From NCBI GenBank assembly GCA_965242565.1, contig OZ251457.1:310001-374000 (forward strand): a DNA stretch of 64,000 nt, given 5' to 3'. The notes beneath the pieces are model-generated. The model ran no database searches and was not told the origin of the DNA. It saw nothing but the letters and a program-made list of their open reading frames with translations. This stretch comes from CATQGW01 sp965242565. Its GTDB lineage: Bacteria; Chloroflexota; Dehalococcoidia; Bin125. The translations under genes and the position numbers were made by a program. Below, piece by piece: positions 58,416-64,000 of this stretch. The stretch's first letter is position 1. Each line of letters begins with the position of its first letter.

Positions 58416-58775
58416 ATGACGACGCGCGTCGACTACCACACCGAAACGGCGACCGAGTTTCTGGCCAAGGCGCACACTTACCTCGCAGAAGGCGACCTGC
58501 TGCAAGCGTCGGAAAAGGGCTGGGGCGCAACCGCGCACATGGTGAAAGCCGTTGCGGAGGACCGCGGTTGGCGGCATTCGTCGCACCGCGACCTCTACCG
58601 GGTGATCGACCGCTTGGCAGAAGAGGCCTCCAACGAGCGGTTACCACACCTCTTTCGCTCAGCCGGGGCACTGCACCAGAACTTCTACGAAGGCCGGATG
58701 ACAGCCGCCTCTGTGACGCACAACCTCAAGAATGTCGAGGAGATCACGCGGTGGCTCTCGGCCGTGATCAGCTAA
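58416..58775 (+). CDS. PaREP1-like (HEPN-related) protein, tandem paralogue 1
   Basis: A protein of 119 residues of PaREP1 type, helical: TATEFLAKAHTYLAEGDLLQ, ASEKGWGATAHMVKAVAEDR, then GALHQNFYEGRM. The EKGWGA and LHxNFYE words are hallmarks of PaREP1 proteins, which are related to HEPN RNase domains; the catalytic Rx4-6H of HEPN is not obvious. It is the first of three genes of exactly equal length in tandem, all preceded by the same TATGCT box. This is the most divergent copy of the three. Confidence 0.75.
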   Translation: MTTRVDYHTETATEFLAKAHTYLAEGDLLQASEKGWGATAHMVKAVAEDRGWRHSSHRDLYRVIDRLAEEASNERLPHLFRSAGALHQNFYEGRMTAASVTHNLKNVEEITRWLSAVIS

Positions 58776-58813
58776 CGCAAGCTGCGCGGCAATCCCGGGC
58801 TGCGGTGCTCAGC

Positions 58814-58819
58814 TATGCT
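58814..58819 (+). promoter_or_regulatory. -10 box, PaREP1-like paralogue 2
   Basis: TATGCT, 6 nt before ATG 58826. Confidence 0.55.
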
Positions 58820-58825
58820 CAAGCC

Positions 58826-59185
58826 ATGACGACGCGCGTTGACCACCACACCGAGACCGCTACCGAGTTTCTCGCCCAGGCGCACATCTGCCTCGCGGAG
58901 GGCGACTTGCTACAAGCATCGAAACAGGGCTGGAACGCCGTGGAGCGAATGGTGGAGGCTGTCGCTGAGAACCGTGGCTGGCGCAACGCGACGCCCGGCG
59001 ACCTCTACCTGGCGATCGACCTCCTGGCTGACGAGACCTCCGACGAGCAGCTGCGAGGGCTCTTCAGCTCCGTCAATGCCTTGCACTGGAACGCCTACGA
59101 AGGCTGGTTCACAACAGCCTTCGTCGCCGGCGGCCTGAAGGATGCCGAGGAGATCACGAAGCGGCTCTCGGCTGCGCTCGGCTGA
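58826..59185 (+). CDS. PaREP1-like protein, tandem paralogue 2
   Basis: A protein of 119 residues; the first four residues (MTTR) are shared with paralogues 1 and 3, and most of the rest with 3. It has EGDLLQASKQGWNAVERMVE, RGWRNATPGDLYLAIDLLAD and NALHWNAYEGWF. It is co-oriented with but separately initiated from its neighbours. Compared with paralogue 1, KGW-G is QGWNA and the NFYE word is NAYE. The predicted all-helical fold is retained. The function is unknown. Confidence 0.75.
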   Translation: MTTRVDHHTETATEFLAQAHICLAEGDLLQASKQGWNAVERMVEAVAENRGWRNATPGDLYLAIDLLADETSDEQLRGLFSSVNALHWNAYEGWFTTAFVAGGLKDAEEITKRLSAALG

Positions 59186-59217
59186 GCGCTCAGCGGCTGC
59201 CAGCTTCGGTGTCCCCG

Positions 59218-59223
59218 TATGCT
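59218..59223 (+). promoter_or_regulatory. -10 box, PaREP1-like paralogue 3
   Basis: TATGCT, 6 nt before ATG 59230. Confidence 0.55.
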
Positions 59224-59229
59224 CAACCC

Positions 59230-59589
59230 ATGACGACGCGCGTTGACCACCACACCGAGACCGCGACCGAGTTTCTCGCCCAGGCCCACGCCTGCCTCGC
59301 GGAGGGCGACTTGCTGCAAGCATCAAAGCAGGGCTGGAACGCCGTGGAGCGAATGGTGGAGGCGGTCGCCGAAGACCGTGGCTGGCGCCACGCGACACCC
59401 GGCGACCTCTACCGAGTGATCAGCTGCCTGGCTGATGAGACCTCCGACGAACAGCTGCGAACACTCTTCAGTTCCGCCAATGCGCTGCACTGGAACGCCT
59501 ACGAAGGTTGGTTCACGACTGCCTTCGTCGCCGACGGACTGAAGGATGTTGAGGAGATCACGAAGCGGCTCTCCGCTGCGCTTGGCTGA
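59230..59589 (+). CDS. PaREP1-like protein, tandem paralogue 3
   Basis: A protein of 119 residues, closest to paralogue 2 (the words FLAQAH, EGDLLQASKQGWNAVERMVE and WFTTAFVA are shared). It differs mainly at RHATPGDLYRVISCLADE. Near identity of 2 and 3 at the DNA level shows a recent duplication. It is the last gene before a convergent LLM oxidoreductase. Confidence 0.75.
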   Translation: MTTRVDHHTETATEFLAQAHACLAEGDLLQASKQGWNAVERMVEAVAEDRGWRHATPGDLYRVISCLADETSDEQLRTLFSSANALHWNAYEGWFTTAFVADGLKDVEEITKRLSAALG

Positions 59590-59618
59590 GTTCTCGCCGG
59601 CGGCCGGCTCCGCGTCGA

Positions 59619-60470
59619 TCAGGAACCGATCAGCTTGGACAGGCGGTCAAGTTCGGGGATGACCGTTTCCGCGCCCTCGGCGGGGAGGCGGAAGACAACA
59701 CGGTCCACGCCCATCTGCTCGTACTCCTCGAGCGCGTCTTCCTGCGCGCCGAAGACATTGATCTCGATGCTGTCGAAATCGCGGCCGGCTTCAGCGGCGC
59801 GCGACTGGATGTCCTGGATGCCGCGCTCCACGAAGCGCGGCGCGGGGATGTTCGGCAGCCAACCGTCGGCCCAGTCGACCACCCGCTGGCGCGCCCACTT
59901 CGAGCCGGCCCCGATCAGAATCGGCGGGTGCGGCTCCTGCACGGGCTTGGGGATCACGTAGGTCTTGGGGATGTCGACGAATGGGCTGTGGTACTCGGCC
60001 TCATCCTCGGTCCACATCACCTTCATCGCCTCGATCCGCTGCTCGGTCACCTTCCAGCGGTCGGCGAAGCGCACGCCCAGCGGCTCCATCTCCTCGGCCA
60101 GCCAGCCCGCGCCGATGCCGAAGAGAAAGCGCCCGCCGGAGATCATGTCCAGGCTGGCGACCTGCTTGGCCAGCGCGATCGGCTCGTGCTCGGTCACGAG
60201 ACAGATGCCGGTGCCCAGCTTGAGCTCGCTCGTCGCGCCCGCCGCCGCGCCGAGCCAGACGAACGGGTCGTGAATGCGGCGGTACTCGTCGGGCAGCGAG
60301 CCGTCGGGCGTGCCGGGAAACTTGGTCTCGCGGTCAACGGGCATATGCACGTGCTCCGGCGCGAAGAGCGAGTCGAAGCCGCGCTCTTCGGCGGCCGTGG
60401 CCAGCGTGACCGGATCGACAGCCAGATCCGTCGCGAAAATGAACACGCCGTGCTTCATGCCGTGCTTCAT
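59619..60470 (-). CDS. LLM-class F420-dependent oxidoreductase
   Basis: A protein of 283 residues from ATG 60470, chosen for GAGGAGG 7 nt upstream; the next ATG (60458) follows a duplicated MKHG. The family words are LATAAEERGFDSLFAPEH, ELKLGTGICLVTEHEPI, ASLDMISGGRFLFGIGAGW and PILIGAGSKWARQRVVDWAD. The TIM-barrel enzyme probably uses F420; the substrate is unknown. Distinct from the 969-1961 protein (different N-terminus and length). It diverges from the nucleoside hydrolase gene across 68 nt. Confidence 0.9.
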   Translation of the reverse strand: MKHGMKHGVFIFATDLAVDPVTLATAAEERGFDSLFAPEHVHMPVDRETKFPGTPDGSLPDEYRRIHDPFVWLGAAAGATSELKLGTGICLVTEHEPIALAKQVASLDMISGGRFLFGIGAGWLAEEMEPLGVRFADRWKVTEQRIEAMKVMWTEDEAEYHSPFVDIPKTYVIPKPVQEPHPPILIGAGSKWARQRVVDWADGWLPNIPAPRFVERGIQDIQSRAAEAGRDFDSIEINVFGAQEDALEEYEQMGVDRVVFRLPAEGAETVIPELDRLSKLIGS

Positions 60471-60538
60471 CGGGATTCCTCCTCGTGGAACGTCATCGCA
60501 GTGCCGTAAGGGTACGATCAATGCGGGAGGTGTGCGAG

Positions 60539-61498
60539 ATGCCGGAGGCGAACGCGGTCGTGCTGGACGACGCCGAACGGCTGGCGCGGCTCTCCCCGCC
60601 GCCCGGGCACATCCGGATGGTGCTGGACACCGACACGGCGAACGAGATCGACGATCAGTTTGCGGTGGTCCATGCGCTGCTGTCGGGCGAGCGGCTGGCG
60701 CTGGAGGCGATCTACGCAGCGCCGTTCGTCGGTCGGGGCGCGGCAACGGCGGCCGCTGGCGTGGCCGCCAGCGAGGCGGAGATTCTACGGCTGCTGGAGC
60801 GGCTGGATCTGGACCCTGACGATCGCGTGCTGCGCGGCGCAACGCGATTCCTGCCCGACGTGGAGACGCCGGTACTCAATCCGGCCTCGGAAGACTTGAT
60901 CGAGCGCGCCCGTGCGATACCGGAGGGCGAGCTGCTCTACGTAGCCGCGATCGGCGCGATCACCGATGTCGCGGCGGCGATCCTGCTCGAACCGACGATC
61001 ATCGAGCGGATCGCGATTATCTGGCTGGGCGGGCAACCGCTGCATGCGCCGAGCGCCGACGAATACAACCTGCGCGGCGATCCCGACGCGGTGCGCGTGG
61101 CGCTGGCCAGCGGCGCGCCGCTGCTCTATATCCCCTGCTACGGCGCGGCCTCGCATTTGCTCACGACGACCGCGGAGCTGGATCGCCACGTTCGCCCGCA
61201 GGGTGAGATCGGCGCGTATCTGGCGGACATTTTCGAGGCGCACGACCGGCAGTATCCGGGTGCGGCGAAGGAAGTCTGGGACCTGGCCGCGATCGGCGCG
61301 CTGCTGGATCCGTCCTGGACGCCCTGGGTGAGCGCGCCCGCGCCGGGGCTGGCGGACGACCTGACCTGGCGTCTCGGCGCGCACGGACACACGATCGGCG
61401 CGGTCAACCATGTACGGCGCAATCCGATCTTCGCCGACCTGTTCGGCAAGCTCGCGGAGTTCGCGCGAGGCGAGCGTCGGGCTGCGTGGGCCGGTTAG
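60539..61498 (+). CDS. Inosine-uridine preferring nucleoside hydrolase-family protein
   Basis: A protein of 319 residues from ATG 60539 (GGGAGG 8 nt upstream; ATG 60521 is an alternative with a TACGAT box before it). The Ca-binding start of the family is recognisable as MVLDTDTANEIDDQFAVVHA, a variant of DTDxxxDDxxA with one or two extra residues. Later come LYVAAIGAITDVAAAILLEP, IIWLGGQPL and AEYNLRGDP-type words. It hydrolyses the N-glycosidic bond of nucleosides in purine/pyrimidine salvage, or a related substrate. It is followed by DUF2203 and methyltransferase genes. Confidence 0.88.
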   Translation: MPEANAVVLDDAERLARLSPPPGHIRMVLDTDTANEIDDQFAVVHALLSGERLALEAIYAAPFVGRGAATAAAGVAASEAEILRLLERLDLDPDDRVLRGATRFLPDVETPVLNPASEDLIERARAIPEGELLYVAAIGAITDVAAAILLEPTIIERIAIIWLGGQPLHAPSADEYNLRGDPDAVRVALASGAPLLYIPCYGAASHLLTTTAELDRHVRPQGEIGAYLADIFEAHDRQYPGAAKEVWDLAAIGALLDPSWTPWVSAPAPGLADDLTWRLGAHGHTIGAVNHVRRNPIFADLFGKLAEFARGERRAAWAG

Positions 61499-61533
61499 AT
61501 GTTGTGCTCGGCCGCCGGGTTCGTTCGACCGCC

Positions 61534-61539
61534 TACACT
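61534..61539 (+). promoter_or_regulatory. -10 box for the DUF2203 gene
   Basis: TACACT, 6 nt before ATG 61546; no ribosome-binding site. Confidence 0.5.
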
Positions 61540-61545
61540 CTGCGC

Positions 61546-61959
61546 ATGCCCGCCCGAGTCTTCACGCTGGCGCAGGCGCGACGCTCGTTGCCGGATGTAG
61601 CGGCGGTGGTCGTCGTGTTGCAACGACGGGTGCTGCGGCTCGATCAGCTGAATGCGTTGTGCGACTCGATGCGCCGCAGCGCGCTGACCGACGGGCAGCC
61701 GGCGAGCAGCGACGATCGCGAGCTGCAAGCGGAAATCGCCAAACTTGAGCAACAGGCCGAGACGCTGATCGAGCATATCCAGGGTCTCGGTGTGGAACTC
61801 AAGGATCCGCGGCGCGGGCTGGTGGACTGGGTGGCGGAGCGCGAGGGGCGGCATGTCTATCTCTGCTGGCAGCCGGGCGAGCGGACGATTGGCTGGTGGC
61901 ACGAGTTGTCGGACGGCTTTGCGGGCCGCCGCCCGATCGCTGTCGAAGAGTGGGTTTGA
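61546..61959 (+). CDS. DUF2203-domain protein
   Basis: A protein of 137 residues with the DUF2203 pattern: FTLAQARRSLPDVAAVVVVL, ELQAEIAKLEQQAETLIEHI, LGVELKDPRRGLVDWVAERE and VYLCWQPGERTIGWWHELSD followed by GFAGRRPI. The central part is a long helical pair; the C-terminal part is conserved. The function of the family is unknown. A leaderless start is suggested by TACACT 6 nt before the ATG. The stop overlaps the following gene's start region, so the two are coupled. Confidence 0.85.
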   Translation: MPARVFTLAQARRSLPDVAAVVVVLQRRVLRLDQLNALCDSMRRSALTDGQPASSDDRELQAEIAKLEQQAETLIEHIQGLGVELKDPRRGLVDWVAEREGRHVYLCWQPGERTIGWWHELSDGFAGRRPIAVEEWV

Positions 61960-62726
61960 GCTTGCCGCACCACCGAGCATTGACCTCGCCGAGCGGACGC
62001 GACGCGCAGCCATATGCGGAGCTGCGCGGGCACTACGACGCGATCTACGACCTGCTGCTGGACGGGCGGTCGGCGCGTGAGGTTTCACCGATTCTGGACA
62101 TCGGCAGCGGCGACGGCGCGGCGCTTGAGGCGGTGACGGCTGGCGCGCCGCTCCGCTCGGTGGCGCTGGATCGCCCACCGGCTCCGCGCTGGAACGGACC
62201 GGGCGATGCGGTCCGCGCGCACGGCGACGCGCACCGCCTGCCGTTTGCCGACGATGCGTTCGGCGCGGCGTTGCTGATCGATACGTTCGAGTGGCTGCGG
62301 CATCCGGCAGCGGCGCTGCGGGAAGCCGCGCGCGTCGCGTGCGGGCCGGTGGTGGTGGTGCAGACCGACTGGCCGGCGCTGTGGTTCGACAGCGACGATC
62401 CGGAGCTGGCCCGGGAGCTGGTGCGCCGCTGGTCGGCGGGCGCGCCGGAGCCGCTGCCGGCGGCGCTGCGGGATGCGGCGTCGGAGGCGGGTTTGGTCGC
62501 CGAGCGGAACACGGTGGCGATCCGCGCGTCGTCGTTGACGCCGGGCTCGTTGGCCTACGACCAGCTGCGGGCGATGCGGCGCTGGCTGGTGGTGGAGCGT
62601 CCGCAGGTGCGCGCCAGCCGCTTCGATGCGTGGCGTCGGAAGCTGGAGCGCCGCGCGGCGGCAGGGCACTTCGAGATGCTGATTCGGCGTCGTATCTGCG
62701 TGCTGCGCAGCACGGGCGAGCGGTAG
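61950..62726 (+). CDS. Class I SAM-dependent methyltransferase
   Basis: A protein of 258 residues from GTG 61950; TTG 61956 (overlapping the DUF2203 stop as TTGA) and TTG 61962 are possible instead. It has PILDIGSGDGAALEAVTAGA as motif I (GxGxG-like), DAHRLPFADDAFGAALLIDT and EWLRHPAAALREAARVACGP, as in methyltransferase family 11. A C-terminal region of about 100 residues has no motif I recognise. The substrate is unknown. It overlaps the DUF2203 gene, so the two form an operon. Confidence 0.83.
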   Translation: MGLSLPHHRALTSPSGRDAQPYAELRGHYDAIYDLLLDGRSAREVSPILDIGSGDGAALEAVTAGAPLRSVALDRPPAPRWNGPGDAVRAHGDAHRLPFADDAFGAALLIDTFEWLRHPAAALREAARVACGPVVVVQTDWPALWFDSDDPELARELVRRWSAGAPEPLPAALRDAASEAGLVAERNTVAIRASSLTPGSLAYDQLRAMRRWLVVERPQVRASRFDAWRRKLERRAAAGHFEMLIRRRICVLRSTGER

Positions 62727-62924
62727 CGGCGGCGGTGCATCGGAGGTGACCTGCGAACGGGCGCTGGTGGGTGAGCCCGAGGCCTCGTGCTGCGAACGGA
62801 GTTGGGTTTGGTTCCCCCGTTCGGGCCGGGGGCAGGCTCCGCTTTCGCTGGAATGACGGAAAGCGTGCGGGAACGACGGAACTTGGACGGCCGCCAATCG
62901 CGGGCGGACTTGTGTGAACACGAC
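62727..62924. repeat. Intergenic stretch with a degraded repeat
   Basis: Contains GGGTTTGGTTCCCCCGTTCG, a hairpin CCCCCG/CGGGGG (62815-62832) and GGAATGACGG, i.e. a mosaic of the 151-bp element and a family-B-type end. No gene is visible. Confidence 0.5.
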
Positions 62925-63308
62925 CTAGTCGTCGGGCCAGGTGCGGAAGGGGCCGCCGATCGGGACATGCGCCGCCTCCATGTAGGTGTGCTCGGTGTGG
63001 ATCACGAGCTGGTGGCGGGCGAGCGCGCCGCCGGCCAGCTTGCGGCGCACATCTTCGGGACCGCGCCAGCTGTCCTCGCGTGCGCGGGTGGAGCGCCAGT
63101 GCGCCATATCCGTGTAGCCGGTGATCAGCACCGCCATCTCGCACGGCTCGTTCACCTCCGCATGCGGGTGCGGCTCAGCCGCGCGGTAGAGGCCCTGAAC
63201 CCGCGCGCCGGTCGCCTCAATCGGCGGCCAAATCTCCTCACGCGAGAGCTGCTCGAACTCGTCGAACGAGCCGGGCCGAATCCAGAAGCGTCGGAGTACG
63301 TAGAGCAT
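62925..63308 (-). CDS. NIPSNAP-like / dimeric alpha-beta-barrel protein
   Basis: A protein of 127 residues. It begins MLYVLRRFWIRPGSFDEFEQ with the beta-alpha pattern of NIPSNAP and ABM-type dimeric barrels, then EIWPPIEATGARVQGLYRAA and EMAVLITGYTDMAHWRSTRA. Such proteins are small mono-oxygenase-like or binding proteins. The ATG at 63308 has GGGAGG 5 nt upstream. It is convergent with the methyltransferase and divergent from the next gene. Confidence 0.72.
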   Translation of the reverse strand: MLYVLRRFWIRPGSFDEFEQLSREEIWPPIEATGARVQGLYRAAEPHPHAEVNEPCEMAVLITGYTDMAHWRSTRAREDSWRGPEDVRRKLAGGALARHQLVIHTEHTYMEAAHVPIGGPFRTWPDD

Positions 63309-63332
63309 TGCAGCCTCCCTCTCATGACATGC

Positions 63333-63338
63333 TACGTT
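63333..63338 (+). promoter_or_regulatory. -10 box for the last protein gene
   Basis: TACGTT, 6 nt before ATG 63345. Confidence 0.4.
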
Positions 63339-63344
63339 CCGCGC

Positions 63345-63971
63345 ATGATCCTCCGACGCCTCTTCCGCCGCGGGCCGGACCGCAAGCTAACCGAGCGGCT
63401 GATCGAGATGCTCGCGCAGCGCAGCGTCGCGTCGCGCGCAGCGGAAGACTATCTGGCGATTGTGCGCAGCATCACAATGCCGCCGGGCACGCGGGCGAAG
63501 GCGGTGTTGGAGATTGTGGACGCGCCGCCGCTCACCCATCTGCTGGCGACCGAGGTTGAGGGATTAACGGCCGGCCACGGCGGACGCATGAAGGTGATCG
63601 GCGTGCATCTGCTGGTGCGTCGGGACGCGGCGGGGGCGGGAGTGGGGGCAGGCTGGCCGGCCGACTGGCGGCTGCCGGTCCGCGCCCAGCGGCTGGATCC
63701 GCCGGGCGGCGTGGGACCGCCGCGCGAGTTTCGCTGGCAGGCGTCGGACGCATCGGACCCGGGCACGGTCGCGGCTGCCGAGCGGCTGGCGGGCAACGAG
63801 CGCATTCAGCGGCGGGTGATCGGCGTGCTGCGCGAGCCGTCAACGATGCTCTTCGAGATCGCGCCGCTGGAGGGCGCGCTGCGCGTGGCGGCGCATCAGA
63901 CGGCGCGCACAGAGCCGGACCCGACGGTGGTGGAGGCGGTAGTGACGGTCGGTCGGGCCCTGACGGAGTAA
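63345..63971 (+). CDS. Hypothetical protein
   Basis: A protein of 208 residues from ATG 63345 (a TACGTT box 6 nt upstream; ATG 63324 would add seven residues). The N-terminus is basic and helical (ILRRLFRRGPDRKLTERLIE, RAAEDYLAIVRSI), the middle has beta-type stretches (LLATEVEGLTAGHGGRMKVI, GVHLLVRRD), and a Gly/Pro-rich loop precedes the C-terminal part (QRRVIGVLREPSTMLFEIAP). No family recognised. It ends just before a tRNA gene on the opposite strand. Confidence 0.65.
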   Translation: MILRRLFRRGPDRKLTERLIEMLAQRSVASRAAEDYLAIVRSITMPPGTRAKAVLEIVDAPPLTHLLATEVEGLTAGHGGRMKVIGVHLLVRRDAAGAGVGAGWPADWRLPVRAQRLDPPGGVGPPREFRWQASDASDPGTVAAAERLAGNERIQRRVIGVLREPSTMLFEIAPLEGALRVAAHQTARTEPDPTVVEAVVTVGRALTE

Positions 63972-63976
63972 GCAGC

Positions 63977-64000
63977 TGGCGGAGGGGGAGGGATTCGAAC
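63977..64000 (-). tRNA. 3' end of a tRNA gene, probably tRNA-Ser
   Basis: On the minus strand the last 24 nt read the T-loop GTTCGAAT, T-stem strand CCCTC, acceptor strand CCCCTCC, discriminator G and encoded CCA. The GTTCGAATCC loop and encoded CCA are diagnostic of a tRNA 3' end. Discriminator G and an acceptor of this composition are typical of serine tRNAs; the anticodon lies outside the window. Confidence 0.85.

Overview
The window is GC-rich DNA, densely coding on both strands. The gene families suggest an uncultured Chloroflexota bacterium of the SAR202/Dehalococcoidia type: F420-dependent LLM oxidoreductases, a double-domain CaiB/BaiF CoA-transferase, phytanoyl-CoA dioxygenase, Uma2 proteins, DUF2203, and complex I genes split between loci. 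That placement is inference; the window contains no marker rRNA. Region 0.1-6.8 kb: an LLM oxidoreductase, a SelW-like Rdx protein and a UGSC-family selenoprotein lie in one minus-strand operon. The last is readable only if an in-frame UGA (372-374) is decoded as selenocysteine. Next come a Tat-type peptide-binding lipoprotein, RidA, a VOC protein, and a MoaD/ThiS-like protein overlapping a BNR-propeller gene. Region 7-20 kb: two tandem DMT exporters, a PhyH dioxygenase, a CMD protein, the CoA-transferase, then two tandem double-NYN (PIN-like RNase fold) proteins, the first carrying a C-terminal domain that resembles the ribosomal stalk protein L7/L12, and a NuoG-like subunit. Region 20-30 kb: secreted and surface proteins (M23 peptidase with a G16 tract in its signal peptide, RCC1-repeat protein, lipoprotein, 1503-residue mosaic protein) and a double Uma2 protein. 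Region 30-37 kb: NuoB and NuoI, then an accessory, defence-like island (Ser/Thr kinase, DUF4357, duplicated HNH-like nucleases, a Uma2 remnant, a SIR2-like DUF4917 protein). Region 37-50 kb: Uma2, cysteine desulfurase, an IscA-type protein, MetF, a large Ig-like surface protein, small membrane proteins, a BtuF-like protein and a metal ABC ATPase. Region 50-64 kb: a second large Ig-like protein whose ATG and signal peptide are put out of frame by a G12 tract (candidate phase-OFF allele), a methyltransferase/SerRS/NUDIX operon, a TolB-like protein, three tandem PaREP1-like paralogues, an LLM oxidoreductase, a nucleoside hydrolase, DUF2203, a methyltransferase, and a partial tRNA (probably Ser) at the right edge. 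Two genome-wide patterns stand out. Intergenic spaces are filled with short hairpin repeats whose stems vary but which share a GACGG edge, and with about 151-bp inverted-repeat-bounded elements. At least eleven genes have a TANNNT-like -10 box 6-8 nt before the start codon and no ribosome-binding site, as expected for leaderless mRNAs.
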